DNA of 64,000 nt. Source: Mesorhizobium qingshengii. Its GTDB lineage: Bacteria > Pseudomonadota > Alphaproteobacteria > Rhizobiales > Rhizobiaceae. The position numbers and the translations under genes were made by a program. The stretch spans positions 248,001-312,000 of the forward strand of contig NZ_FMXM01000002.1 of NCBI RefSeq assembly GCF_900103325.1, given 5' to 3'. The notes under the pieces are model-generated. The model ran no database searches, was not told the DNA's origin, and was given only the letters and a program-made list of their open reading frames with translations. Shown piece by piece: positions 27,697 to 36,634 of this stretch. The first letter of the stretch is position 1. Every line of letters starts with the position of its first letter.

Positions 27697-29268
27697 TCAG
27701 ATGGTCTTGGCCGACATCTGCGCAGCGATGTAGTCGGCCTGGCGTATCGCCAGCGACACGATCGTCAGGGTCGGGTTTTCGGCGGCACCCGTCGTGAACT
27801 GGCTGCCGTCCGACACGAACAGGTTCTTGATGTCGTGCGCCTGGCCATGCTTGTTGACGACGCCGTCGGCTGCTTTCTCGCTCATCCGGTTGGTGCCGAG
27901 ATTGTGGGTCGACGGATAGGGCGGCGTCGGGAAGGTGCGCGTGGCGCCGACCGCGGCGTAAAGCGCCGAGGCTTGCTTGTAGGCGTGGTTGCGCATCGCG
28001 GTGTCGTTCGGATGATCGTCGAAATGCACGTCGGCGATCGGCATGCCATGCTCGTCCTTCATGTCGGCATGCAGCGTGATGCGGTTCTCCGCGCGCGGCA
28101 TGTCCTCACCGACGATCCACAGGCCCGCCATATGGTCGTAATGGTCGAGCGCCGTGGTGAACGACCGGCCCCAGCCGCCCGGATCGAGGAAGGCCGCCAT
28201 GAACGGCAGACCGAGCGACAGCGTCTCGAACTCGTAGCCGCCGACGAAACCGCGCGACGGATCATGGCGCGCCTCGTCGCGGATGATGCCGGCCATGGTG
28301 GTACCGCGATACATGTGCACCGGCTTGTCGAAGATGGCATAGACCGATCCGGTGGTGTGGCGCATGTAGTTCTTGCCCACCTGCCCCGACGAATTGGCGA
28401 GGCCGTGCGGGAACTTGGCTGATTCGGAATTCAGCAACAGGCGCGGGCTCTCGATGGAGTTGCCGGCAACAGCGACGATGCGGGCCTTCTGTTCCTGCAG
28501 CTTGCCGTCCTTGTCGGCATAGACGACGCCGGTCACCTTTCCGCTAGCGTCGTGGTTGATCTTGATCACCATGGCGTTCGGCCTGACCTCGAGATGGCCT
28601 GTCGCCTCGCCCTTGGGGATTTCGGTGTAGAGCGTCGACCATTTGGCGCCCCATTTGCAGCCCTGGAAGCAGAACCCTGTCTGTTGGCAGGAATTGCGGT
28701 CATCGCGCTGAACCGAGTTTATCGCCATGTTGCCGGTGTGACATTCCTTGTAGCCGACCTTGTCGGCGCCCGCCTTCAGCACCTTGAAGTTGTTGTTGCC
28801 CGGCAGTCTCGGCCAGTCGTTGGTGCCGGTCACGCCCATCTTGGCTTCGGCCTTGGCGTAGTAGGGTTCCATCTCGGCCAGCGTGATCGGCCAGTCGAGC
28901 AGGTTGGCGCCCTTCAGTTTGCCGTAGGTCGACAGCGTCTTGAACTCATGCTCCTGGAAGCGCAGCGAAGCTCCGGCCCAGTGCGTGGTCGAGCCGCCGA
29001 CCGACTTGACGATCCAGGCCGGCAGGTTTGGGAAATCCTTGGCCACACGCCAGTCGCCGGACGTGGTGCGTTTGTCCTTCCAGGCGAGCTGGGTGAATGA
29101 ATCCCACTCGTCGTTGATGAACTCCTCGTATTCGTGGCGTGCGCCGGCCTCCAGGATGACGACATCGACACCCTTCTGGGCAAGTTCGTTGCCGAGCGTG
29201 CCGCCGCCGGCGCCCGAGCCGATGATGACGACCACACCGTCGTTTTTGAGATCAAATGAAGCTGCCAT
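27697..29268 (-). CDS. GMC family FAD-dependent oxidoreductase
   Basis: A 523-residue flavoprotein. The FAD-binding Rossmann motif is GSGAGGGTLGNELAQKGVDV near residue 18, followed by VILEAGARHE. A Cys-rich stretch (CQQTGFCFQGCKWGAKWSTL) lies near residue 190. The C-terminal GMC domain has STHNLGTNRMS and FVSDGSQFTTGAAENPTLT. It resembles the large subunit of membrane gluconate or sorbitol dehydrogenases, which oxidise sugars or alcohols and pass electrons to a cytochrome. The small Tat-exported subunit gene lies 48 bases upstream. No cytochrome c gene is adjacent, so the electron acceptor is unknown. Confidence 0.9.
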   Translation of the reverse strand: MAASFDLKNDGVVVIIGSGAGGGTLGNELAQKGVDVVILEAGARHEYEEFINDEWDSFTQLAWKDKRTTSGDWRVAKDFPNLPAWIVKSVGGSTTHWAGASLRFQEHEFKTLSTYGKLKGANLLDWPITLAEMEPYYAKAEAKMGVTGTNDWPRLPGNNNFKVLKAGADKVGYKECHTGNMAINSVQRDDRNSCQQTGFCFQGCKWGAKWSTLYTEIPKGEATGHLEVRPNAMVIKINHDASGKVTGVVYADKDGKLQEQKARIVAVAGNSIESPRLLLNSESAKFPHGLANSSGQVGKNYMRHTTGSVYAIFDKPVHMYRGTTMAGIIRDEARHDPSRGFVGGYEFETLSLGLPFMAAFLDPGGWGRSFTTALDHYDHMAGLWIVGEDMPRAENRITLHADMKDEHGMPIADVHFDDHPNDTAMRNHAYKQASALYAAVGATRTFPTPPYPSTHNLGTNRMSEKAADGVVNKHGQAHDIKNLFVSDGSQFTTGAAENPTLTIVSLAIRQADYIAAQMSAKTI

Positions 29269-29316
29269 GGTTTCCTCCCATGATTTTCTGTTTGCGGGGT
29301 CTCGGGACGAAGGGGC

Positions 29317-29847
29317 TCAGAGCCACTCGATGTCGTTGAAACCGCGCGCGATATAGCCGCCCTTGGAATAGGACTCGCCCTCGTAGCCGAAGATCGGCCA
29401 TACCTCTTTCTGGTTGTAGAGGCCGACGACGAGACCGCCACGGATGGCCTGGAAGAATGGCGTCGCCTCGATCTGCTTCAGCACCGCGACGCGCTGGTCT
29501 TCCCAGCCAAGAGCCCGGTAACCTCCCTCGCCCGACTTCTTGTCGAGATCGGCGATGCCATCTTCGATCATCGCCTTGTGGGCGGCGTCCTTGCCGGCCT
29601 GCTCGTCATGGCCCTTCACGGCAATGGCGTAATATTTGTCGGGGACCTGATCGTGCGGATAGATGTCGCGCGCCATCTGGATCAGCGTCGCCATCGTTTC
29701 GGGCTTGAGCGCCGATGTCTCGAGGCCCCAGGCATGTTCGGGGCTGATGACGGCGCTGCCCGAAATGACGAGCAAAGCGCCGATGCCACCGCGTTTGAGA
29801 AGCTCACGACGTGAAAGTCCAGGCTTCCCGTCATAGATCGTGACCAT
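29317..29847 (-). CDS. Gluconate 2-dehydrogenase subunit 3 family protein (Tat-exported)
   Basis: A 176-residue protein with a twin-arginine signal: LSRRELLKRGGIGALLVISG, cleaved after about residue 40. The mature part (MATLIQMARDIYPHDQVPDK ... AIRGGLVVGLYNQKEVWPIF) matches subunit 3 of gluconate 2-dehydrogenase. This subunit carries the FAD subunit, which lacks its own signal, across the membrane in folded form. ATG 29847 has GGGAGGA before it. It forms a two-gene unit with the GMC oxidoreductase. Confidence 0.9.
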   Translation of the reverse strand: MVTIYDGKPGLSRRELLKRGGIGALLVISGSAVISPEHAWGLETSALKPETMATLIQMARDIYPHDQVPDKYYAIAVKGHDEQAGKDAAHKAMIEDGIADLDKKSGEGGYRALGWEDQRVAVLKQIEATPFFQAIRGGLVVGLYNQKEVWPIFGYEGESYSKGGYIARGFNDIEWL

Positions 29848-29928
29848 GTATTCCTCCCTGCTTGCTATTTGCACCCCTTGAGGGTGCCGTTGCTGGCGCC
29901 GCGCCTCCCGGTGCGGCTGCGATGTCTC

Positions 29929-30324
29929 CTATTTGAAGCGGCCTCCGCGTTGCAGAACCTCGATCTTGTAGCCGTCCGGATCTTCGATGAAGAAGAAGCG
30001 GGCGATCAGCGAACCGTCGCGGTTGAACTCGACGATCTTTTTGGGATTGAGCCCAAGCGCGCCGAGACGATCATGTTCGCTGTCCAGGTCGACGACCGAG
30101 ACCGCGAGGTGGCCGTAGCCGTCGCCAAGCACATAGGGCTCCCGCCGCCCCTTGTTCACGGTCAGTTCCACCTCGAACCCTGCCTCGGCATTGCTGAGAT
30201 AAATGAGCGTGAATGTCTCGAAGTCCAGCCTGTCGGCGACATCGAGCCCGAAGGCATGTCTGTAGAAGTCGACGGATCGGGTCTCCTCGAGAACCCGGAT
30301 CATGCTGTGAATCGCCTTTGCCAA
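29929..30324 (-). CDS. gloA: Lactoylglutathione lyase (glyoxalase I)
   Basis: A 131-residue VOC enzyme. It opens with KAIHSMIRVLEETRSVDFYR and ends FIEDPDGYKIEVLQRG; His, Glu and related residues would bind the metal. Glyoxalase I converts the methylglyoxal-glutathione hemithioacetal to S-lactoylglutathione. The start is taken as TTG 30324, because GGAG lies 7 bases before it and the protein then begins MAKAIHSM as in relatives; ATG 30303 would remove conserved residues. It lies 81 bases upstream of the Tat subunit gene on the same strand. Confidence 0.88.
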   Translation of the reverse strand: MAKAIHSMIRVLEETRSVDFYRHAFGLDVADRLDFETFTLIYLSNAEAGFEVELTVNKGRREPYVLGDGYGHLAVSVVDLDSEHDRLGALGLNPKKIVEFNRDGSLIARFFFIEDPDGYKIEVLQRGGRFK

Positions 30325-30547
30325 ATCAGTCTCCGCCGTGGTGAACGGAAGCAATTATGGGCGGCGCGGGCAAAAGATGGTGGCAGCCGGTTACCACGCC
30401 CAGACTCGTGAAATGTCCCGCCCGCCCCATCAGGGACGAAAGTCCGATTGCCGTACCGGCATTTTTGCCTGAAAGTAGTATTGGGGACGAGCAGTGCGGC
30501 AGTGCGGCGCGTCCACCCAAAACCAACAATCATGGGAGGTTTGTCGG

Positions 30548-30853
30548 ATGTGCAGGGTATTTGCGGGCCAGGACCCCGAAGGCTATCGCCAGATCAACCG
30601 GTCGATCCGCATTGACGGACATTCGACCAGCATTCAGCTCGAGGCGACATTCTGGGCGCTACTTGACGAGATTGCCGAAAGCCAGGGTCTGACGACGCCG
30701 AAATTCATTTCGAAGCTCTATGACGAAGCCATCGAGATCAACGGCGCCATTCCAAACTTCGCGTCGATGCTGCGCACCACCTGCGCCCTCTATCTGCGCG
30801 GCCATCGGCCGGGCATGGAGGAGCAGATGGCGCCGAAGCGGCAAGCCGCCTAG
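30548..30853 (+). CDS. Ribbon-helix-helix domain protein
   Basis: A 101-residue protein of the RHH_4 family. The ribbon strand is RSIRIDGHSTSIQLEATFW and the helices are LLDEIAESQGLTTPKFISKL and an Ala/Leu-rich C-terminal segment. RHH proteins bind DNA as dimers through the N-terminal strand; the targets are unknown. ATG 30548 has GGGAGG 8 bases upstream. Two bases separate its stop from the convergent deoD. Confidence 0.85.
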   Translation: MCRVFAGQDPEGYRQINRSIRIDGHSTSIQLEATFWALLDEIAESQGLTTPKFISKLYDEAIEINGAIPNFASMLRTTCALYLRGHRPGMEEQMAPKRQAA

Positions 30854-30854
30854 A

Positions 30855-31568
30855 CTAGCGTCCCTCTACGGCGACAGCGAGCGCCAACCGGCTCATATCG
30901 GTGAAGAGCGTCTGGCGCTCGGAATAGTCGGTTTGTTCGCCGGTGACGATATTGTCTACCACGGTCAGGATCGACAGCGCCCGGGCGCCGAAATAAGCCG
31001 CAATGCGATAAAGCGCGGCGGTTTCCATATCCACGGCCAGAGCTCCGGCTGCCTGCGCTTCGACAAAGCGGACACGGCCTTCCGGATGATAGAAGATATC
31101 GCTGCAAACCGTCAGGCCTGCGCGGTGGTCGATGCCAAATTCGGCCGCCTTGGCCAAGGCGCGGGCAAGCAGCACCGGATCCGGGCCGGTAACGGCTTCG
31201 TAAAGGCCGAAAACCTGACCGCTTTGAGCGCTTTCCGCTCGTGCTGATTGCGAGATGACAAGGCTGCGCAGTTTTGTCTTGGCGGTCAGGCCGCCGCAGG
31301 TGCCGGTGCGGATCAATGTCCGGGCACCATAGAAATCCAGCAGCTCATGCGCATAGATCAGAAACGACGAGACGCCGATGCCCGTCGACTGAATGCTGAC
31401 CGGTTTGCCGCCAAACAATCCGGTGAAGCCAAGGGCGCCCCGCCGGCGATTGATGCAGCGCGGCGCTTCCAGGAATGTTTCCGCCATCCACTCGGCGCGT
31501 TGCGGGTCGCCCGGTAGCAACACCGTACCGGCATAGTCGCCCTTGGCTGCCTCGATATGTGGCGTCAA
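30855..31568 (-). CDS. deoD: Purine-nucleoside phosphorylase, DeoD type
   Basis: A 237-residue enzyme, the normal length for hexameric DeoD. It cleaves purine nucleosides with phosphate in salvage. Key features are MTPHIEAAKGDYAGTVLLPG with the phosphate-binding GDPQRAEW, ALGFTGLFGGKPVS, LIRTGTCGG and the ribose-binding VDMETAALY. The catalytic Asp region reads TVVDN instead of the usual TVSDH: the Asp is kept but the following His is Asn. TTG 31568 was chosen because GGGGGAG lies 6 bases before it and it restores the standard MTPHI start. Confidence 0.9.
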   Translation of the reverse strand: MTPHIEAAKGDYAGTVLLPGDPQRAEWMAETFLEAPRCINRRRGALGFTGLFGGKPVSIQSTGIGVSSFLIYAHELLDFYGARTLIRTGTCGGLTAKTKLRSLVISQSARAESAQSGQVFGLYEAVTGPDPVLLARALAKAAEFGIDHRAGLTVCSDIFYHPEGRVRFVEAQAAGALAVDMETAALYRIAAYFGARALSILTVVDNIVTGEQTDYSERQTLFTDMSRLALAVAVEGR

Positions 31569-31654
31569 CCGCTGCTCCCCCAAGCCCGCTTGCCGTTTCG
31601 CCCACAATCATGGCGTTGTCACGGCATTACGCAAGGGCAGAGTATCAGAAGCAC

Positions 31655-34228
31655 CTAGGATTCCAGCACGTCCTTGACGATGGTCGCCAGTTGCTTGAGC
31701 GAAAACGGCTTCGGCAGGAAGCCGAAATGCGCGTCTGCCGGCAGGTTTCTGGCGAAGGCGTCCTCGGCATAGCCGGACACGAAGACGAACTTGATATCCG
31801 GTTGGCGCTTGCGCAGTTCACCAAGCAGCGTCGGCCCGTCCATCTCCGGCATCACCACGTCGGACACGACGATGTCGACCTTGCCGCCCAGAGCCTCGAA
31901 CACTTCCAGCGCCTCGACACCCGAGGATGCCTCGTGCACGGTATAGCCGCGCGACACCAGCGCCCGCATGCCGCCCATGCGCACGGCGTCCTCGTCCTCG
32001 ACGAGCAGCACCGTGGCGGAGCCTGACAGATCCTTGGCCGTATCGACAACCTTCGCCGGCACCGCCGGCACATCGCCGGGTTCGCCCGCCTTCTTCACTT
32101 CCGCGATGTGGCGCGGCAGGAAGATGCGGAAAGTTGACCCTTTGCCGACCTCGGAATCGCAGAAGATGAAGCCGCCGGTCTGCTTGATGATGCCGTAGAC
32201 CATCGACAGGCCGAGGCCGGTGCCCTTGCCCACTTCCTTGGTGGTGAAGAAGGGCTCGAAAATCTTCTTCAGCACGTCGGGCGCGATGCCGCTGCCGGTA
32301 TCCTCGACTTCGACCACGACATAGTCGGCAGGAGTGAGTTCGCGGTAGGAAAAGGCCTTGCATTCCTCGGCGGTCACATTGCGGGTGCGCACGGTGAGAT
32401 CGCCGCCGGCCGGCATCGCGTCGCGGGCGTTGACCGCAAGGTTGACCACCACCTGTTCAAACTGCCCGATGTCGACCTTGACCGGCCACAGGTCGCGGCC
32501 ATGGTCGACCTTCAGCTTGATGTCATTGCCGACAAGACGGGCCAGCAACATCCTGAGGTCGGCGAGCACGTCGGTCAGGTTGAGCACCTCGGGCCGCAGC
32601 GTCTGCTTGCGCGAGAACGCCAGCAGTTGCCGCACCAGCGAGGCTGCCCGGTTGGCGTTCTGCTTGATGTTCATGATGTCGGGGAAGGATGGGTCCGACG
32701 GGCGGTGGTTGGTCAACAGCAGGTCTGAGGCCATGATGATGGCGGTCAGCACATTGTTGAAGTCGTGCGCGATGCCGCCGGCAAGTTGGCCGACCGCCTG
32801 CATCTTCTGGCTTTGCGCCATCTGGCCTTCGAGTGCCTTCTGCTCCGTGGTCTCGACGGCGTAGACGATGGCCGACTCTTCGGCGCCCTCGCCGCCGGTC
32901 CCGTCGGCGACCGCGTTGACGTAGAAACGGATGTGCCGTTCATCATTGCCGGGCAACAAGGTGTCGATCGGCTCGATGTCGGCCTGTCGCTGCCGGGCTT
33001 TTTCGAAAGCGGAGGCAAAAGCCGGCCGGTCGCGCTCGTGGATCACCGTGTCCAGCCGCACGCGGCGATCGACCGCGTCCCCATCGACGACGGAGGAAAA
33101 CAGCGACAGGAACGGCGCGTTGGTGCGCAGGATGCGCCCGCTCTTGTCGACGGCGGCAATGGCCATCGGCGTCGAATTGAAGAAACGGGTGAAGCGGACC
33201 TCGGAGGCGCGAAGATCGGCGGAAGCATCCTCGCCCTGGGTCCGGTTGAGCACGATCGTGCGCGTCGGGCCGTTGACGCCTTCGCGGCTGGCTGAAACGC
33301 GATGCATGAAGCGTACCGGCAACGCCTCGCCTTTCGTTGTCGTCAGATCGAGATCGAGGACCGCGTTGCGTGTGGTGCCCGGATCGGCCTTGACCGAGCG
33401 GACCAGTGCCATGCCATCGCCGGCCACGATCTCCGGCAAGGTGACGGAGCCGGGCGTGAAACTGGTAAGGTCAATACCCAGCCATTCGGCAAGCGTCGCA
33501 TTGATGTAGGTGACACGGCCATCCTGGTCGGCCGAAAAGAAGCCGGCCGGCGCGTGGTCGAGGTGATCTATCGCCTTCTGCAAGTCGAGGAAGAAGCGCT
33601 CCTGCTCGGCCCGCTCCTGCGAAATGTCGGCAAGTTGCCAGGCCAGCATCGGCAGCCGCTGACCCGGCACGCTGAAGGTGCGGGCGCGGGCCCGGTACCA
33701 GCGGGCGCCTGGTTCGGCACCTGGCCGAATGGACTGTGCGAGCCGAAACTCGCCGTCACCCGGCTGGCCGTCGCGCAGGCCGGACGCCAAGCGATAAATC
33801 GTGACGGAAGCTTCGGGAACATCCGAGAGCAAGCCCTCGACCGTCTTCAGGTCAGCCGCCGACGACGCTCCGGTCATGTCGGCATAGGAGCGATTGGCGT
33901 AGACGACACGGCCCTTGGTATCCGTCACCAGAAGGCCCTGCGACATCGAATCAACGAATGCCTTCGACAGTTCATCACCTGTCGAGCGTGGCGTGACCTG
34001 CACGAAGCCGATCGCCGTGGCGAACAGGAAGCCGACACCGATCATCGCCAGCACGCCGAGCATGCCGAGCAGGAAAGGATCGCCGAGGCGCTCGCGGAAG
34101 AGGCCGAAGATGATCGCGGCTCCCGTCAGAACGACGATGAAAATGATAAGCCGGGTGACCGCGCCCGGTCGCGTGTTCTGGTCGACGATCGGTACCGGAT
34201 AGAAATCGCCGCGCGCTTCCTTGGCCAT
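31655..34228 (-). CDS. cckA: Cell-cycle hybrid histidine kinase CckA
   Basis: An 857-residue hybrid kinase. Order: two membrane helices (about residues 22-75), PAS domains (about 85-200, 225-330 and 350-470), the phosphoacceptor helix with His488 in [16 protein letters not shown], the ATPase domain (N box [26 protein letters not shown]), and a receiver domain with Asp790 in [13 protein letters not shown]. CckA passes phosphate through ChpT to CtrA and CpdR and times cell division in alphaproteobacteria. ATG 34228 follows AGGGGG; an upstream in-frame start is not supported. It is divergent from the FliO-like gene, as is common in relatives. Confidence 0.95.
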   Translation of the reverse strand: MAKEARGDFYPVPIVDQNTRPGAVTRLIIFIVVLTGAAIIFGLFRERLGDPFLLGMLGVLAMIGVGFLFATAIGFVQVTPRSTGDELSKAFVDSMSQGLLVTDTKGRVVYANRSYADMTGASSAADLKTVEGLLSDVPEASVTIYRLASGLRDGQPGDGEFRLAQSIRPGAEPGARWYRARARTFSVPGQRLPMLAWQLADISQERAEQERFFLDLQKAIDHLDHAPAGFFSADQDGRVTYINATLAEWLGIDLTSFTPGSVTLPEIVAGDGMALVRSVKADPGTTRNAVLDLDLTTTKGEALPVRFMHRVSASREGVNGPTRTIVLNRTQGEDASADLRASEVRFTRFFNSTPMAIAAVDKSGRILRTNAPFLSLFSSVVDGDAVDRRVRLDTVIHERDRPAFASAFEKARQRQADIEPIDTLLPGNDERHIRFYVNAVADGTGGEGAEESAIVYAVETTEQKALEGQMAQSQKMQAVGQLAGGIAHDFNNVLTAIIMASDLLLTNHRPSDPSFPDIMNIKQNANRAASLVRQLLAFSRKQTLRPEVLNLTDVLADLRMLLARLVGNDIKLKVDHGRDLWPVKVDIGQFEQVVVNLAVNARDAMPAGGDLTVRTRNVTAEECKAFSYRELTPADYVVVEVEDTGSGIAPDVLKKIFEPFFTTKEVGKGTGLGLSMVYGIIKQTGGFIFCDSEVGKGSTFRIFLPRHIAEVKKAGEPGDVPAVPAKVVDTAKDLSGSATVLLVEDEDAVRMGGMRALVSRGYTVHEASSGVEALEVFEALGGKVDIVVSDVVMPEMDGPTLLGELRKRQPDIKFVFVSGYAEDAFARNLPADAHFGFLPKPFSLKQLATIVKDVLES

Positions 34229-34456
34229 GTGCCCCCTGCTCGTGAATTCCGGTGTCCGACACCCGCCCCTAGCGGGTTGAATCACATTCTCCTAGTCCGG
34301 AAAAGGCCTGGGCGGCAAATGTCAGATAAAAATGATGTCCTTCGGCCTTCGGAGTTTTCAAGCTGTTCACGAGCATGAATGGCAACTTGCGGTAGCCAGT
34401 CGCTACGGTCTAGAGTCGCATCACTTCCAAAGTCCAAAGGCGATCAGGGGAAACCA

Positions 34457-35203
34457 ATGCAGTGGCTGGATAGCGTGGCGGGCCCCGGATATGCCGCGGC
34501 ACTGCTGTGGACCTTTGCAGCTCTTATTCTGCTGGTCATCGTTCTCGTCATCATCAAGCTCGTGCGCAACTTGACCTTCGGAACCTTTGTCGCCGGCGGC
34601 AGGAACCGCAAGACGCGGCTGGCCGTCATGGACGCGACCGCCGTCGACAGTCATCGGCGCCTGGTGCTGGTGCGCCGGGATGATATCGAACATCTGATTC
34701 TGATTGGCGGCCCGACCGACGTCGTCGTCGAACGCGATATCCGGCTTTCGGCGCCGCGCCGTCCGGCGCTGACCGGAGATGGCGGCTTGCAGCCGGTCCA
34801 GGCCACCGCCGCCCCGGCGGCACGGCCGCGTGCGCCTCAACCCGCTCCACCGCCTCCAAGGCAGGCCCCCGCTCCGCAGCCGGTGACCACGGCGGCGCCG
34901 GCCCGGCCGCGTCCGGCCGCGCCGGCTCCAGCGCCAGCCCCGAAGCCGGTGACGCAAAGCTACCAGCCAACCAACGTCACGCCGTTGCCCGCCTATGGGT
35001 CAGCGAACGCCAATATCATTCGGCAAGTGCCGCCGCCGCCAAGGCAGGACAGCATCGACGATACGCTGATGAAGGAACTCGAAGTGTCGCTCGACCAGCC
35101 CCGTTCAGGCGGCCCGGTGGGCAAACCGGCGGCAAAGGCACCGCCGTCGCTCGACGATGAAATGACCAAGCTTCTGGGCGAACTCGCCAGCCAGAAGAGA
35201 TGA
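34457..35203 (+). CDS. FliO-like single-span membrane protein
   Basis: A 248-residue protein with one N-terminal membrane helix (AALLWTFAALILLVIVLVII), then a FliO/MopB-like module (RKTRLAVMDATAVDSHRRLV, LVRRDDIEHLILIGGPTDVV). A long Pro/Ala-rich linker follows (about residues 115-205), then an acidic C-terminus (SLDDEMTKLLGELASQKR). FliO helps assemble the flagellar export gate. No flagellar gene is nearby and the linker is unusual, so the role may differ. ATG 34457 is preceded by AGGGGA. Confidence 0.8.
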   Translation: MQWLDSVAGPGYAAALLWTFAALILLVIVLVIIKLVRNLTFGTFVAGGRNRKTRLAVMDATAVDSHRRLVLVRRDDIEHLILIGGPTDVVVERDIRLSAPRRPALTGDGGLQPVQATAAPAARPRAPQPAPPPPRQAPAPQPVTTAAPARPRPAAPAPAPAPKPVTQSYQPTNVTPLPAYGSANANIIRQVPPPPRQDSIDDTLMKELEVSLDQPRSGGPVGKPAAKAPPSLDDEMTKLLGELASQKR

Positions 35204-35378
35204 TCAGCTCCGGAGCCGCCGCCGGCCAGGGGAATTGGACTGGTCGGGACCTTGGGCTTGCTTTCGCTTGTTTGCACTGGATGTGTGGCATGCCAACGGA
35301 AATGGCCGGAAAGCCGGCCATTTCAACATCAACATCGCTGCAAAACTGTCCTGGGCGCAGCCCTTTTTGGGCGATGCG

Positions 35379-35795
35379 TCAGTCGTCGCGATAGACTTTT
35401 TCGCGGCGCTCGTGCCGCTCCTGCGCTTCGATCGACAGCGTCGCGATTGGACGCGCATCGAGCCGCTTCAACGCGATCGGTTCACCGGTCTCCTCGCAAT
35501 AGCCATAGGTGCCTTCGTCGATGCGCTGCAAGGCGGAATCGATCTTTGCAATGAGCTTGCGTTGACGGTCGCGGGCCCTGAGCTCGATGGCGCGGTCGGT
35601 TTCCGAAGAGGCCCGGTCGGCGAGATCGGGGTGGTTGGCGTTTTCCTGCTGGAGAATTTCGAGAGTTTCGCGCGCTTCGCGCAATATGTCATTCTTCCAA
35701 GTGACGAGCTTCAGGCGGAAGTAGGATTTCTGCCGCTCGTTCATGAACGGCTCGTCTTCGGAGGGTACGTAATCGGCGGTAACGATGTCGTTCAT
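35379..35795 (-). CDS. dksA: RNA polymerase-binding transcription factor DksA
   Basis: A 138-residue DksA. The coiled coil (about residues 30-100) carries the tip acidic residues near NHPDLADRASSETDRAIELR. The zinc-finger region reads YGYCEETGEPIALKRLDARP and then ATLSIEAQERHERREKV. Only one Cys of the usual four is present, as in other alphaproteobacterial DksA proteins. DksA works with ppGpp at the secondary channel of RNA polymerase to control stringent promoters. A clear promoter and a 16-base palindrome lie just upstream. Confidence 0.95.
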   Translation of the reverse strand: MNDIVTADYVPSEDEPFMNERQKSYFRLKLVTWKNDILREARETLEILQQENANHPDLADRASSETDRAIELRARDRQRKLIAKIDSALQRIDEGTYGYCEETGEPIALKRLDARPIATLSIEAQERHERREKVYRDD

Positions 35796-35811
35796 TCGAC
35801 TCACCCAAAAT

Positions 35812-35827
35812 GCCCCAAATTTGGGGC
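35812..35827 (-). promoter_or_regulatory. Perfect 16-bp palindrome at the predicted dksA start site
   Basis: GCCCCAAATTTGGGGC is a perfect palindrome that covers the predicted transcription start (about 35822) and ends 17 bases before the dksA ATG. It could be an operator that blocks initiation or, in RNA, part of the 5' leader. No known site family was matched. Confidence 0.6.
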
Positions 35828-35828
35828 C

Positions 35829-35857
35829 TATATATTCGCCGCCAGACGCCTGCACAA
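35829..35857 (-). promoter_or_regulatory. Sigma-70 promoter of dksA
   Basis: On the minus strand TTGTGC (35852-35857) is separated by 17 bases from TATATA (35829-35834), ideal spacing for a housekeeping promoter. The predicted start lies about seven bases further, in the centre of the palindrome. Confidence 0.6.
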
Positions 35858-36054
35858 GCGCAATCGGCCGCCGTCTCACGCAATTGTTAATGTCAGGCGG
35901 CGGGGTATCAGCGGCGTCTTTTGCGAGATCGATGCGAGCGAATTAACACGTGATTCGTTGTGCTTGATGGGAAAGGGCCATTGTGCGCCCGGCCTTTCTC
36001 ATGGCTAATCCGGCGACGTCTTGGGCTTCGCTACGCGACACCAACGGGGGTTCG

Positions 36055-36558
36055 GTGAGCAGACTTTATCTGTTGAGACATGCCAAGGCCGGTTGGGCAC
36101 TGCCAGGCGTGCGCGATTTCGATCGTCCGCTCGATGCATCGGGCCGCGCCGATGCCGAGGCAATGGGCGCGGCCATGAAGGCCAGAGGTTATATTCCGGA
36201 CCTCACCCTTTGCTCCAGTGCCAAACGAGCACGCGAGACGCTGGAGGGGCTGGCCAACCAGACCGATACTGGCAAGGTTTTGTTCCTCGATACGCTCTAC
36301 AGTGAAGACGCCGCCGGATACCTGTCGATAATACGAGGCAATGGCGGCTCAGGCTCGTTGCTGGTCATCGGCCACAACCCGATGACGGAAGATCTCGCCT
36401 TGGCGGTTTCGGGCGACGGCGACGAGACGGCCCGGGCGATGCTGAGCCACGGTTTTCCGACTTCGGGACTGGCGGTCGTCCGCTTCGGTGCCGATCTGGC
36501 GAAAGCCGCCCAGGGCGCCGGCTATCTCGAGGCCTTCCTGACACCGGCCGATCTCTGA
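36055..36558 (+). CDS. sixA: SixA-like histidine phosphatase
   Basis: A 167-residue member of the histidine phosphatase superfamily. The catalytic RH motif is at the start (RLYLLRHAKAGWALPG), with the second His in LLVIGHNPMTEDLALAV. SixA removes phosphate from Hpt domains of phosphorelays such as ArcB or PTSNtr NPr. GTG 36055 is preceded by GGGGG; a longer ATG start (35983) lacks support. It lies upstream of ycjX with a 76-base gap. Whether it acts on CckA, ChpT or the orphan Hpt protein in this window is unknown. Confidence 0.85.
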   Translation: MSRLYLLRHAKAGWALPGVRDFDRPLDASGRADAEAMGAAMKARGYIPDLTLCSSAKRARETLEGLANQTDTGKVLFLDTLYSEDAAGYLSIIRGNGGSGSLLVIGHNPMTEDLALAVSGDGDETARAMLSHGFPTSGLAVVRFGADLAKAAQGAGYLEAFLTPADL

Positions 36559-36634
36559 TGTCGATCTCCGGCGCCATTTCAAAGCCGGGTTCCAGAGCCT
36601 ATATCGGACGGACCGAAGCCCGAAAGATCATGTT

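Noticed and set aside
34457..35203. Evidence for a flagellar gene cluster
   Set aside because: Only a FliO-like membrane protein is present; no other flagellar gene occurs in the window, so a cluster is not supported.
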